Shown here one piece after another: positions 46,808 to 56,519 of a stretch of DNA of 64,000 bases. The notes below the pieces were generated by a model. That model did no database searches, was not told where the DNA came from, and saw nothing but the letters and a program-made list of their open reading frames with translations. The DNA is taken from positions 62,001-126,000 of the forward strand of contig JAJXWB010000008.1 of NCBI GenBank assembly GCA_021781815.1, read 5' to 3'. The DNA is from Pseudomonadota bacterium (GTDB taxonomy: Bacteria > Pseudomonadota > Alphaproteobacteria > Rhizobiales > Beijerinckiaceae). Every line of letters starts with the position of its first letter. Positions within the stretch are counted from its first letter, which is position 1. The translations under genes were made by a program, and so were the position numbers.

Positions 46808-48610
46808 ATGCCTCCCGCGTCCTCAACGAACGTCCCGCTGCATCGGTTGCGCTTTACCGACATCGATCGCGAGATCGACTGCGCGGAGGACGAAACTCTG
46901 TTTCAAGCGGCGCGGCGCGGCGGCGTCCGCATCGTCGGCGCCTGCGGCGGTCGAGGCGCCTGCGGCGCGTGCGCCGTTCGGATCGTCGAGGGCCGGATCG
47001 AGACCGATGGCGTCGACCGCGGTCGGAAATGGGTGCGCGCCTGCCGCGCGCGACCGCGCAGCGATTGCGACATCGCGATCGCGCCGCGTTCGCTCGCGCC
47101 GGTCGTGCGCGCCGACGTCCATGCGTTGCAGCGCGACGTCGCGATCGCCCCTGATCCGTGCGTGGTCGCGCAGGATGTGACCGTCGCGGAGCCGACCCTG
47201 CGCGATTGTGCGAGCGACATGGAACGCATCAACCGCGCATTGCCCGAGCCGGCGGACGCCATCGACCTGTTCGCCGCGCGCGATCTGCCACGCATCCTGC
47301 GGGCCGGTCACTGGTCGGCGCGTGTTTTCCATCGAGGATCGGAAATCATTGGCGTCGCTCCGATCGGGCGACGCAGCGTCGGGCTTGCGATCGATCTCGG
47401 CACCACGAATGTCGTTGGATTCCTCATCGATCTCAATACCGGCGATCCGCTTGGCAGCCTCGGCGTTGAAAATCCGCAGACCGCCTGGGGCGGAGACCTC
47501 GTCGCCCGCATCAATCACGCGACGGCCGGCGATGACCAGTCCAACGAACTGCGGGACGCCGCGCGCACCGCGATCGATGCGCTCGGACACGACCTTGCGC
47601 GCGCCGCGCGGCTGACGCCGCACGACATCGTCGATGTCGTTGTCTGCGGCAACACGGCGATGCAGCACCTGCTTCTGGGATTGCCAGTCCGGCAGCTCGG
47701 TCGCGCGCCGTTCGTCGCCGCCCTGCGCGATGCGGTCGATGTTCGCGCGCGCGACCTCGGCCTACGGTTTTCCCCCGGCGCCTATGTCCACATCGCCGCC
47801 AATATCGGCGGATTCGTTGGATCCGACCACGTTTCAGCGCTGCTCGCCACGCGCGACCTCTGGGCGCCGGCGACGACCAGCCTCGTCATGGATATTGGCA
47901 CCAATACCGAAATCTCACTGATCCGCCGAGGGGAGATTGTTTCGGCCTCCTGTCCCTCCGGTCCGGCGCTCGAGGGCGGCCACATCGCCTGTGGCATGCG
48001 TTCGGCCGACGGCGCGATCGAACGGGTTTGGGTCGAGGGCGATCGACTGAGGAGCGCGACCATCGCCGGCCGGCCCGCGGTCGGGATCTGCGGGTCCGGC
48101 GTGCTCGACGCCGTCTCGGCCGCCCTGCGCCTCGGGCTCGTCGATGCCGGCGGCCGGATTCGTGGCGGCCATCCAGATGTCGACGAGGTCGAGGGCGGCC
48201 GCGCCATTCTGCTCGCGCCGAGCATCTATATCGGGCAGGCCGACATTCGCGCCGTCCAGCTTGCCAAGGCGGCGATCCGAACCGGCGTCGATCTCCTGCT
48301 CGAACAAGCGGGGCTTGAGGCGGAGCAAATCGAGCATTTCGTGATTGCCGGCGCGTTCGGCAAATACATCGATATTTCCAGCGCAATCTCGATCGGCCTC
48401 ACGCCCGACCTGCCGCGCGAAAAATTCGCGCAGGTCGGCAACGCCGCCGGCGCCGGCGTCACGCGCATGCTGGCCTCCGCGGCGGAGCGCGCGGCGGCGA
48501 AGGATCTCGCCCGCCGCTGCCTCTACATGGAACTGTCGACGCGCGCAGGTTTCCAGAAACGGTTTCTGAACAACATCGGCTTTCACGCCGCAAGGGAGAA
48601 AACATCGTGA
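46808..48610 (+). CDS. RACo: ATP-dependent reductive activator of corrinoid proteins
   Basis: 600 residues. An N-terminal 2Fe-2S ferredoxin domain has C46-x5-C52-x2-C55-x23-C79 (ACGGRGACGACAV). A linker is followed by an ASKHA-fold domain (VGLAIDLGTTNVVGFL at about 195, VVVCGNTAMQHLLLGL, TTSLVMDIGTNTEISLI and AGAFGKYIDI), the DUF4445/RACo architecture. RACo uses ATP to drive one-electron reduction of inactive Co(II) to Co(I). GTGA overlap with the next gene. Complete and not truncated. Confidence 0.88.
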   Translation: MPPASSTNVPLHRLRFTDIDREIDCAEDETLFQAARRGGVRIVGACGGRGACGACAVRIVEGRIETDGVDRGRKWVRACRARPRSDCDIAIAPRSLAPVVRADVHALQRDVAIAPDPCVVAQDVTVAEPTLRDCASDMERINRALPEPADAIDLFAARDLPRILRAGHWSARVFHRGSEIIGVAPIGRRSVGLAIDLGTTNVVGFLIDLNTGDPLGSLGVENPQTAWGGDLVARINHATAGDDQSNELRDAARTAIDALGHDLARAARLTPHDIVDVVVCGNTAMQHLLLGLPVRQLGRAPFVAALRDAVDVRARDLGLRFSPGAYVHIAANIGGFVGSDHVSALLATRDLWAPATTSLVMDIGTNTEISLIRRGEIVSASCPSGPALEGGHIACGMRSADGAIERVWVEGDRLRSATIAGRPAVGICGSGVLDAVSAALRLGLVDAGGRIRGGHPDVDEVEGGRAILLAPSIYIGQADIRAVQLAKAAIRTGVDLLLEQAGLEAEQIEHFVIAGAFGKYIDISSAISIGLTPDLPREKFAQVGNAAGAGVTRMLASAAERAAAKDLARRCLYMELSTRAGFQKRFLNNIGFHAAREKTS

Positions 48611-49497
48611 CCAGCGAGCGCGGCTTCGCAATCCGCATCATCGGCGAACGTATCAATCCCGGCTTCAAAAGCACCCGCGCCTTGTTCGATACGGAAGACA
48701 TCGCAGGCATACAGGCGCTGGCTGCGCGGCAGGCCGACGCAGGCGCCGCCTACCTCAACATCAACATCGGAGCGCGCGCGCTGACAGACCCGGACTTCAT
48801 GGCGCGCATCATCCGCGCCATCCAGGAGGTCGTCGCCATTCCGCTGTCATTCGATTTTCCAAGCGCGCAGGTTCAGGACGTCTGCCTGCGCGCCTATGAT
48901 CGCGCGAAAGCCGGCGGCGGCGCCCCGATCGTCAACTCCATCACCGAGCATCGCTGGAATCTGATGGATCTCTACAACACGAACGGCCCGTTCAAGGTGG
49001 TCATGATGGCGTCCGAACGGGTCGACGACGGGGTGGCGAAGGGCAACAAGACTGCGGATGAAATCCATTCGACAGCGCGCCGCTGCGCGCTCCGGCTGCA
49101 TGACGAGTACGGCATACCGTTCGATGACATCTTCATCGACATGTCCGTCAGCGCGATCGTCGCCGACACGACGGGACTCAATCGCGCCACGCTGGACGCA
49201 GTACGACTGATCGGCGCCGATCCCGAGCTGAAGGGCGTGCACATGATGGGCGGGCTGTCGAATATCGGCCAGCAACTGCCGTCGAAGGCGGCAGACGGCG
49301 CCGACCTCAAACACGCGCTCGAATGCGCCTTTCTCACTATCGCGGTCCCGCTCGGGTTCGACACGGTGCTTGGCGCGCCCTGGCGCGGCTATCAGCGCCT
49401 CGACGAGGACAATTACGTTCTCAAGGCCTATCGCAACTTTCTCGACCAGAGCGGCAGCAACGCCTTGCGCGCTGTGCGCAAACTCTACAGGGCCTGA
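48607..49497 (+). CDS. methyltetrahydrofolate:corrinoid methyltransferase
   Basis: 296 residues, GTG start overlapping the RACo stop. A pterin-binding TIM barrel: IRIIGERINPGFKSTRALFD, AAYLNINIGARAL, PLSFDFPSAQVQDVCLRAYD, PIVNSITEHRWNLMD and the GGLSNIGQQLP motif of AcsE/CmuB-like enzymes. It passes the methyl group between the corrinoid protein and THF; with MetF in the operon the flow is probably corrinoid to THF. Not MetH, as no cobalamin or homocysteine domain is attached. Confidence 0.88.
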   Translation: MTSERGFAIRIIGERINPGFKSTRALFDTEDIAGIQALAARQADAGAAYLNINIGARALTDPDFMARIIRAIQEVVAIPLSFDFPSAQVQDVCLRAYDRAKAGGGAPIVNSITEHRWNLMDLYNTNGPFKVVMMASERVDDGVAKGNKTADEIHSTARRCALRLHDEYGIPFDDIFIDMSVSAIVADTTGLNRATLDAVRLIGADPELKGVHMMGGLSNIGQQLPSKAADGADLKHALECAFLTIAVPLGFDTVLGAPWRGYQRLDEDNYVLKAYRNFLDQSGSNALRAVRKLYRA

Positions 49498-49499
49498 CG

Positions 49500-50663
49500 A
49501 TGACGGAGTGTCGCATCCGCGCGCAGACCTATTTCGACGGGCGCGCGGAGCATGGCGCCGCGGATGGCCCCTACCTCATCTCGATTCGTGATGGACGGAT
49601 CACATCAATCGACCTGCACGCGGATCGGGCGCAGGCCGATCTCGAAGCGCCCTTTGTCATGCCCGGTCTGGCCGAGGCTCATGCGCACCTGTTCCTTGAC
49701 GGCGGCGAACTCAATACCGAACGGCGCAGCGCCTTTCTCGCGGCCGGCCGCGACGACATGATGCGGGTTGCGCGGGAAAACATCGTTCGCTGCGAGCAGG
49801 CTGGCGTGACGCTGGTGCGCGACGCTGGCGACCGCTACGGGATCAACGACGCGATCCGCGACGAACAGGCGGGCCGGGAGGGTCCGCAGGTCGTCGTCCG
49901 TTCGCCCGGTCTCGGCCTGAAAAGGCCGAAGCGTTATGGCGGTTTCATGGCGCGCGACGTCGAAGCCGGCGCCGACGTGGCGGCGATCGTCGACAAGATC
50001 GCCGAAGACGCCGACGATGTGAAGATCATTCTGACGGGCGTCATCGACTTTGCGGCAGGCGCGGTGAAAGGCCCGCCCCAGTTCGACGCGCAGGAGCTTG
50101 GCGCAATCGTCGCGGCGGCGCATGCGCGCGGGCGGCGCGCCTTCGCCCATTGCAGCGGGCTCGAGGGCCTGCGCGCCGCGGTCGCCGCCCGCGTCGATTC
50201 GGTCGAGCACGGCTTCTTCATGACGACCGACATCCTCGACGAAATGGCCGACAGGCAAATCGCATGGGTTCCGACCGTCTCGCCTGTTCATTTTCAGTGG
50301 GCGCAGCCGCGCCTGGCTGGCTGGGACGAAGCGACGATCGGCAATCTGCGGCGCATCCTGGACTCCCATCGCGAACACATCGCGCACGCGCACGCCAGAG
50401 GCGTCGAACTCGTCGCCGGATCGGACGCCGGCAGTCCCGGCGTCGTTCATGGCGCCGCGCTGATAGACGAACTCTTCCACTTTCTCGACGCAGGACTGCC
50501 GATGGCCGCAGCCCTGACGACCGCCACCTCGCGCCCGCGCCGCCTGTGGGGGCTGCCATCCACCGACATCGCGCCGGGCGGCGAGGCCCAGATCGTGGCG
50601 CTTGATGCGTCGCCCTTCCGCGACCCGCGCGCCCTGCGCGGCGCGAAAAGGCGGCTTGCCTGA
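49500..50663 (+). CDS. metal-dependent amidohydrolase
   Basis: 387 residues, starting two bases after the previous stop. Amidohydrolase motifs: the HxH of PGLAEAHAHLFLDGG, KIILTGVID at the lysine strand, AFAHCSGLEGLRAAV, SVEHGFFMTTDIL and GSDAGSPGVVHGAAL (final Asp). The group includes imidazolonepropionase-like, dipeptidase and prolidase enzymes. As the last gene of the corrinoid operon it may release or process the methylated substrate. Substrate unknown. Confidence 0.83.
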   Translation: MTECRIRAQTYFDGRAEHGAADGPYLISIRDGRITSIDLHADRAQADLEAPFVMPGLAEAHAHLFLDGGELNTERRSAFLAAGRDDMMRVARENIVRCEQAGVTLVRDAGDRYGINDAIRDEQAGREGPQVVVRSPGLGLKRPKRYGGFMARDVEAGADVAAIVDKIAEDADDVKIILTGVIDFAAGAVKGPPQFDAQELGAIVAAAHARGRRAFAHCSGLEGLRAAVAARVDSVEHGFFMTTDILDEMADRQIAWVPTVSPVHFQWAQPRLAGWDEATIGNLRRILDSHREHIAHAHARGVELVAGSDAGSPGVVHGAALIDELFHFLDAGLPMAAALTTATSRPRRLWGLPSTDIAPGGEAQIVALDASPFRDPRALRGAKRRLA

Positions 50664-50869
50664 TTTTTCCGCCTCGGCCCTTGCGCCGGCGGCCTCGCCG
50701 TCCGGCCGATCGCCCCGCCTTTGGGCCGACGGCCCCCGGCGTAACGCCGTCCGCCGGACAGCCGCGTCAGAGGCGGCGAAGCCGTTCGCGGTCTCCGCAA
50801 CGTCAAGCAGGAAGCCGCCATGGATCGGAGTGATGATTTTCGCCGCAATGTGCGCTAAAACCCGTGGCC
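50664..50869. other. intergenic, GC-rich imperfect inverted repeats
   Basis: No gene is seen. The stretch holds nested GC-rich dyads such as CGCCTTTGGGCCGACGGCCC and CCGGCG-TAA-CGCCG. They may fold after the corrinoid operon transcript, but no T run is present, so no classical terminator is called. Confidence 0.4.
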
Positions 50870-52078
50870 ATGACCCCAGCCCTCAATTCGCTCGACCTTC
50901 CGAAGGCGCCCGCCGACACGCGCGTCGTGGTCGCCATGTCCGGCGGCGTCGATTCTTCCGTCGTCGCCGCGCTGCTGAAGCGCGAGGGCTACGACGTGCT
51001 GGGCGTGACCCTGCAATTGTACGATCACGGCGAGGCGACGCATCGCAAGGGCGCATGCTGCGCCGGGCAGGACATCCACGACGCCCGTCAGGTGGCGGCG
51101 CGCCTCGGCATTCCCCATTACGTGCTGGATTACGAGAGCCGCTTCCGCGAAAAGGTGATCGATCCGTTCGCGGAAAGCTACGCGACCGGCGAGACCCCGG
51201 TGCCGTGCGTGGCCTGCAACCAGCACATCAAGTTCGCCGATCTGTTCGAGACCGCGCGCGATCTCGGCGCCGATGTGCTGGCGACCGGCCATTACATCGT
51301 CTCGCGGCCCGACGGCCACGGCGGGCGGGCGCTCTATCGGGCGCGCGAAGCCGACCGCGACCAGAGCTATTTCCTCTACGCCACGACACGCGCGCAACTC
51401 GACCTGCTGCGCTTTCCGCTCGGCCCCTTCGCCAAGCCCGAGGTACGGGATCTTGCGCGCGAATTCGGGCTTGCGGTGGCCGACAAGCACGACAGCCAGG
51501 ACATTTGCTTCGTGCCGAGCGGTCGCTATACCGACCTGCTGGAACGGCTGCAGCCGGGCGCCGCGCGCCCGGGCGAGATCATGCACGTCGACGGCCGCGT
51601 GCTCGGCCGGCATGCCGGCGTGATCCACTACACCGTCGGGCAGCGCCGGGGACTGGGTCTGAGCGGCGCGAAAACACCAGCGAACGAGCCGCTGTATGTC
51701 GTGCGCATCGACGCGGCGGCCGCGCGGGTCGTGGTCGGTCCGCGCACGGCGCTGCTGGCGCATGCCGCGCTGCTGCGCGATGTCAACTGGATCGGCCCCG
51801 GCGCGCTCGACGATCTTCCGCACGCCGGCCTCGCCATCGCTGCGCGCGTGCGCTCGACGCGCGCGCCGGCCCCCGCGCTGCTGTTCGCCGAATCCGGCCA
51901 GATCAGGGTCGTGTTCTCGGAAGACGAGAGCGGCGTTTCGCCGGGGCAGGCCTGCGTGTTCTATGATTCGACCGCGCCGGAGGCGCGGGTGCTCGGCGGC
52001 GGATCGATCCGTGCGACTGAATCCGCATGGTCGCCGCCCGCGCCTCAGCGGCTGCGCGCGACGGCCTCTGGTCGCTGA
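50870..52078 (+). CDS. mnmA: tRNA-specific 2-thiouridylase MnmA
   Basis: 402 residues from the ATG (an in-frame GTG two codons earlier is possible). P-loop [15 protein letters not shown], the catalytic Cys region [21 protein letters not shown], and the second Cys [11 protein letters not shown], with the C-terminal barrel [15 protein letters not shown]. It thiolates U34 of tRNA-Glu, Lys and Gln, and a tRNA-Glu lies 0.7 kb downstream. Cytosolic. Confidence 0.94.
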   Translation: MTPALNSLDLPKAPADTRVVVAMSGGVDSSVVAALLKREGYDVLGVTLQLYDHGEATHRKGACCAGQDIHDARQVAARLGIPHYVLDYESRFREKVIDPFAESYATGETPVPCVACNQHIKFADLFETARDLGADVLATGHYIVSRPDGHGGRALYRAREADRDQSYFLYATTRAQLDLLRFPLGPFAKPEVRDLAREFGLAVADKHDSQDICFVPSGRYTDLLERLQPGAARPGEIMHVDGRVLGRHAGVIHYTVGQRRGLGLSGAKTPANEPLYVVRIDAAAARVVVGPRTALLAHAALLRDVNWIGPGALDDLPHAGLAIAARVRSTRAPAPALLFAESGQIRVVFSEDESGVSPGQACVFYDSTAPEARVLGGGSIRATESAWSPPAPQRLRATASGR

Positions 52079-52082
52079 CGCC

Positions 52083-52736
52083 ATGGCGGGCAGGGAAGGT
52101 CTGGCGGCGATCGAAAACGCCCACGTCGAGGAGGCTTATGCGCGCTGGGCGCCGGTCTACGACCTCGTCTTCGCCGCGGTGATGCGGCCGGGCCGCAAGG
52201 CGGCGGCCGCCGCCGCCTCGCGCGAGGGCGGGCGCGTGCTCGATGTAGGCGTTGGCACCGGGCTGGAGCTGCCGATGTTTTCGGCGGCCACACGTCTGGT
52301 CGGCGTCGACCTGTCGGAGCCGATGCTGCAGCGCGCCCGCGACCGGGTGACACGGCGCGGCCTCGGCAATGTCGAGGGACTGATCCGGATGGACGCGATG
52401 AACCTCGCCTTTCCGGACGCGACGTTCGATTGCGCCGTCGCGCCCTATGTACTGACCGTCGTGCCTGACCCGCAGGCGACGCTCGACGAACTCGCGCGCG
52501 TCGTGAAACCGGGCGGCGAGATCGTTTTGGTCAACCATGTGGGCGCGGAGACCGGGCCGATCGCGGCGATCGAGAGCTGGCTCGGCGCGCGTTCCGCCGA
52601 ACTCGGCTGGCGCCCGGAATTTCCGTGGCGCGTGCTCGGCGACTGGATCGAAAGGCGGCCGGACATCGTGCTGACGGAACGGCGCAAGCTCGCGCCGCTC
52701 GGCCTGTTCACGCTGGCGCGCATGACGCGGCGCTGA
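52083..52736 (+). CDS. SAM-dependent methyltransferase, PmtA-like
   Basis: 217 residues, starting 4 bp after mnmA. AdoMet motif I VLDVGVGTGLELPMF, motif II GVDLSEPMLQRARDRV and DAMNLAFPDATFDCAVAPYV. An N-terminal YARWAPVYDLVFAAVMRPGR matches phosphatidylethanolamine N-methyltransferases of the rhizobial PmtA type and the UbiE group. PmtA forms phosphatidylcholine from PE in Rhizobiales; this is the favoured but not proven role. Confidence 0.7.
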   Translation: MAGREGLAAIENAHVEEAYARWAPVYDLVFAAVMRPGRKAAAAAASREGGRVLDVGVGTGLELPMFSAATRLVGVDLSEPMLQRARDRVTRRGLGNVEGLIRMDAMNLAFPDATFDCAVAPYVLTVVPDPQATLDELARVVKPGGEIVLVNHVGAETGPIAAIESWLGARSAELGWRPEFPWRVLGDWIERRPDIVLTERRKLAPLGLFTLARMTRR

Positions 52737-52806
52737 TCCCCTGCGTCGGGCTTGTCGCCGGCCGCGCGCCCGTCTATACGAATGCGGCGCGCGCCGAGCG
52801 CGCTCC

Positions 52807-52882
52807 GCTCCCTTCGTCTAGCGGTCCAGGACGTCGCCCTCTCACGGCGAAAACAGGGGTTCGAGTCCCCTAGGGAGCGCCA
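52807..52882 (+). tRNA. tRNA-Glu (CTC)
   Basis: 76 nt with encoded CCA. Acceptor arms GCTCCCT (52807) and AGGGAGC (52872-52878); anticodon stem TCGCC/GGCGA with loop CTCTCAC, anticodon CTC, reading GAG; T arm AGGGG-TTCGAGT-CCCCT. Confidence 0.95.
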
Positions 52883-53530
52883 ATAGAATCAACGAATTGA
52901 AGATTCGGCGGACAGCGGTGTCCAGTTTGTGTCCCGTCAGAAGATTGCAGCAGGGACCGCGGCGAGCCGGGAGGGATTTAGATATTTCCCGGCGTAGATC
53001 TGCGAATTACGGGGACGGCATATCGATTCCCCAAACCACATTTAACTATCTTCAATCCCCGCGTCATCGTCGATCTCGCACATCGGCTGGAGCGACGATA
53101 TGCCAAATTGAGACAATTGGTATCATGTCACGATAATTCCACGATAATTCGTAATTCGACGCCGAGACAGGATCGCCGGACGTCCTCGTCCCGGCGGGAA
53201 CATCTCGTGACAGGAGCGGGATTTTTTTTCCGCGCGACTGGCGCCTTCGTCGGAAACCCGCTTGGCCGGAAGACCGACCGCAGCTCCCTGTTGCCTCGCG
53301 CACAAGTTAATGTGACACGGGACTTCGACGGTCTTATCAAAGGCGGCGCTCCCGGTTAAGAGAGACTGAACGGTCGCCGGGCGCTGACGCCCCGCATGTT
53401 CAATCCACTCCGGTCAGGCCCCGGCGCCCCCGGACTGCGCGGAATGAAATGGAGCGATGATGTCGGCCAGCGCGCGACGGGGCGAGCAGGGACGGGCGGC
53501 CAGGACCGCGTTCCGTGAAGGGCGGCGTTG
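52883..53530. other. AT-richer gap after tRNA-Glu, no gene seen
   Basis: 648 bp without a credible reading frame, lower in GC than its surroundings. It begins directly at the tRNA 3' end, a favoured integration site, and has GTGTCCAGTTTGTGTCCC near 52918, a sequence type often found beside integrase genes at tRNAs; I infer a possible scar of a lost element. A tandem repeat is at 53129-53150. The run GCGGGATTTTTTTTCCGC (about 53217) puts T in a loop. The efflux operon promoter should lie in the right part. Confidence 0.45.
53129..53150. repeat. tandem 11-bp direct repeat, candidate operator
   Basis: CACGATAATTC occurs twice back to back (53129-53139 and 53140-53150), followed by GTAATTC. It is AT-rich against a GC-rich background and lies 381 bp before the efflux operon start. 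A regulator site is possible; no regulator gene is adjacent. Confidence 0.4.
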
Positions 53531-55021
53531 ATGCGTCGTGCTTTTTCATGTGGTTCGGCTTGCAGGGCCTCTTGCGCGATCGTCACGGCGCTTTTTGTCT
53601 CCGCTTGCACGGTCGGACCGGACTATGTGCGGCCGCCCGCGCCGACCCCTGCCGAGTTCAAGGAACTGAAAGGCTGGAAACAGGCGACGCCGCGAGACGA
53701 GATCACACGCGGCGCATGGTGGTCGGTTTACCGCGATCCGGAACTCGATCGTCTGGTGTCCCAGGTCGAAATCAATAACCAGACCGTTGCTGCGGCGCTG
53801 GCGTCTTTCGAGCAGGCCGTGGCGCTGACGCGCGAATCGCAGGCGAGCCTGTTTCCCGGCGTGAACGCCGCCTATACCTGGACGCGCGCCGGACAGGGCG
53901 CGAACTTCGGGTCGTCCGGCCACGCGACCGCCGCAACCAATTTCTACCCGCAGGCGACGGTCACCTGGACCATCGACGTCTGGGGCAAGATTCGTCGACA
54001 GATCGAGAGCAATGTCGCGGTCGCGCAGACGGATTCGGCGCTTTACGAAAATGCGAAGCTTTCGGCCCAGGCGCAGCTCGCCATCGCCTATTTCAACCTG
54101 CGAGCCCAGGATTCCCTGAAAGTCCTGCTCGAACGCACGATCAAGGTCTACAAGGAGACGCTGAAGATCACGCAGAACCAGTATAACGGCGGCACGGTGT
54201 CCAAGGCTGACCTGATCACCGCCGAAACGCAGGTTCTCAGCACGCAGGCGCAGGCGATCCAGGCGGACGTCCTGCGCGCTCAGTACGAGCATGCCATCGC
54301 CGCGCTCATCGGGCGACCGCCGGCCGAATTGACCATTGGGCCCTCCGCGCTGCCCCACACGCCGCCGGGCGTACCGGTCTCCCTGCCCTCGGCGCTTCTG
54401 GAGCGCCGGCCCGACATCGCCGCCGCCGAGCGCGCCATGCAGGAGCAAAACGCGCTGATCGGCGTCGCCGTCGCCGCCTATTACCCGCAGATCACCTTCT
54501 CGGCCTCAGGCGGCTTTGAGGGCAAGAGCATGCTTCCCCTGCTTGCCGCCAACGAAATCTGGTCGATCGGCGCGAGCGCGGTCGATCCGCTTTTCGACGG
54601 CGGTCTGCGCGCCGCACAGCTCGATGCCGCCAAGGCGATCTACCGCCAGGCCGTCGCCAACTATCGCCAGACCACACTTACCGCCTTCCAGCAGGTCGAA
54701 GATGAGCTGGCTGCCCTGCGCGTGCTCGGCCACGAGCTGAAGGTGCAGGAAAAGGCGCGCGACGCCGCCGCCGAAGCGGTGAAGGTCTATCTCAATCAGT
54801 ATCGCGCCGGCACCGTCGCCTTCACCAGCGTGGTCGTCGCCGAGGCCACGCTTCTCATCGACGAAGAAGCTGTGCTGGCTACTCGCCAGAGTCTGTTTGT
54901 CGCCAATGTCACCCTGATCGAGGCGCTCGGCGGCGGCTATGACGCGACAAGCCTTGAGACCGTGACTGCGCCGCCTCTGATCGAGGCGATCGCGCGGTCG
55001 TCGCCCGTGCCGCCGTTATAA
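53531..55021 (+). CDS. RND efflux outer-membrane lipoprotein (NodT/OprM type)
   Basis: 496 residues. Lipoprotein signal: IVTALFVSACTVGPDYVRPP, with the lipobox Cys followed by the family signature TVGPDY. Two OEP repeats follow, with long helices (NNQTVAAALASFEQAVALTR; the second has NALIGVAVAAYYPQITFSASGG). It forms the trimeric exit tunnel. First gene of the efflux operon. A TTG just before the ATG is possible. Confidence 0.92.
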   Translation: MRRAFSCGSACRASCAIVTALFVSACTVGPDYVRPPAPTPAEFKELKGWKQATPRDEITRGAWWSVYRDPELDRLVSQVEINNQTVAAALASFEQAVALTRESQASLFPGVNAAYTWTRAGQGANFGSSGHATAATNFYPQATVTWTIDVWGKIRRQIESNVAVAQTDSALYENAKLSAQAQLAIAYFNLRAQDSLKVLLERTIKVYKETLKITQNQYNGGTVSKADLITAETQVLSTQAQAIQADVLRAQYEHAIAALIGRPPAELTIGPSALPHTPPGVPVSLPSALLERRPDIAAAERAMQEQNALIGVAVAAYYPQITFSASGGFEGKSMLPLLAANEIWSIGASAVDPLFDGGLRAAQLDAAKAIYRQAVANYRQTTLTAFQQVEDELAALRVLGHELKVQEKARDAAAEAVKVYLNQYRAGTVAFTSVVVAEATLLIDEEAVLATRQSLFVANVTLIEALGGGYDATSLETVTAPPLIEAIARSSPVPPL

Positions 55022-55085
55022 TTTCGACTTGCCCGCCGCGTGGCGGATACTTCGTTGATTCGTGTATTCGTCGGCAGGGCGGCAA

Positions 55086-56519
55086 ATGACCACCGGATCC
55101 GAGATCAAGATGGACGAACCCGAAAAGACACCTTCCTCACACTGGGCCGTCTCCGAAGCGGCGGGCCCATTGCGGGCGCCCGGTTCGGGGAAGGACGCGC
55201 CCGGCGGTCCGCCGTCGGCGGGCGGCAGTCCTTGGCGCTGGCTGGCGCTGGTCGTCATGATCGGGCTGGGCTACTGGGGCTGGCGCCATTTCATGCAGCC
55301 AGCGGGCGAACCGGCGGCGACCGATGTTGGCGCCTCGCCCCAGCCCGGCTCAACGGCGCTGGGCCGCGGCCAGGGCAATCGTCCGCCAGTTGGCGTCGCC
55401 ACCGTCGCCCCCCGCGACATCCGCGTCGTGATCAATGCGCTGGGCACGGTGACGCCGCTGGCGACCGTAACCCTTGTCAGTCAGATTTCCGGCTATCTGC
55501 AGCAGGTCGCCTTCACCGAGGGGCAGCGTGTCAAGAAGGGCGATTTCCTCGCCCAGATCGACCCTCGTCCCTATCAGGCGCTCAAGGCGCAATATGAGGG
55601 CCAGCTCGCCCATGACCAGGGGCTGCTGGCGCAGGCGCAGGCCGATGCAATCCGTTATCAGACGCTGCTCAAGCAGAATTCCATCGCCCGTCAGACAACG
55701 GAAGACCAAATCTACGTCGTGCAGCAATACAAAGGCACCGTCGCCGCCGACCAGGCGCAGATCGATGCGCAGGCGCTGAACATCGCCTATTGCCATATTG
55801 TCTCGCCGGTCGACGGGCGGGTCGGCCTGCGTCTGGTCGACCCAGGCAATTTCGTTCAGGCGGGATCGGCGGGCGGCATCGCCGTCGTAACGCAATTGCA
55901 GCCGATGTCAGTGATCTTTGCCGTACCCGAGGACACGCTGAGCCAGATAGCGCCCAAAATGCACAACGGCGGCAATCTGACGGCGACGGCTTTCGATCGC
56001 GCCAATGTCAGGCAATTGGCGACAGGCGTCGTCACCGTGCTCGACAACCAGGTCGACACGACCACCGGCATGGTCAAATTGCGGGCCATATTCGAAAACC
56101 AGGACGAGAGCCTGTTTCCAAACCTGTTCGTCAATATTCGGCTGCTGGTAGACACGAAGCAGGGCGTGATCGCCGCGCCGACCGCCGGCATTCAGCATGG
56201 AGCGCCAGGCGACTACGCCTATGTCGTCGATGCAAATAACAATGCCAGCGTCCGCGTGGTGAAGCTCGGCCAGACCGACGGAGATTATGTCGAGATCAAG
56301 AGCGGACTGGCTCCCGGCGACCGTGTGGTGGTGGACGGCGCAGACAGCCTGCGCGAAGGCATGGAAGTGCGGGTGGTCGGCGGCTCTGGCCGGGATGCGT
56401 CGGGTGAGCCCGCCAGGCGGGCGCCGGCCGCCGTCGATCCGTCGCCGGGTCAACAGCGCCAGCGCGGTCCGACAGACGATGCACGACATGGCGCGGCGAC
56501 GGACGGCGCGACGAAATGA
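55086..56519 (+). CDS. RND membrane fusion protein (MdtA-like)
   Basis: 477 residues. One membrane helix ([17 protein letters not shown]), then a lipoyl/barrel-sandwich domain ([38 protein letters not shown]), a helical hairpin ([20 protein letters not shown]) and [16 protein letters not shown], as in MdtA. A Pro-rich, charged C-terminal tail of about 50 residues is extra. It links permease and outer-membrane tunnel. Ends in ATGA overlap with the first permease. Confidence 0.92.
   Translation: MTTGSEIKMDEPEKTPSSHWAVSEAAGPLRAPGSGKDAPGGPPSAGGSPWRWLALVVMIGLGYWGWRHFMQPAGEPAATDVGASPQPGSTALGRGQGNRPPVGVATVAPRDIRVVINALGTVTPLATVTLVSQISGYLQQVAFTEGQRVKKGDFLAQIDPRPYQALKAQYEGQLAHDQGLLAQAQADAIRYQTLLKQNSIARQTTEDQIYVVQQYKGTVAADQAQIDAQALNIAYCHIVSPVDGRVGLRLVDPGNFVQAGSAGGIAVVTQLQPMSVIFAVPEDTLSQIAPKMHNGGNLTATAFDRANVRQLATGVVTVLDNQVDTTTGMVKLRAIFENQDESLFPNLFVNIRLLVDTKQGVIAAPTAGIQHGAPGDYAYVVDANNNASVRVVKLGQTDGDYVEIKSGLAPGDRVVVDGADSLREGMEVRVVGGSGRDASGEPARRAPAAVDPSPGQQRQRGPTDDARHGAATDGATK

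Noticed and set aside
53217..53234. GCGGGATTTTTTTTCCGC as a terminator
   Set aside because: The T run lies in the loop, and no gene end is near.
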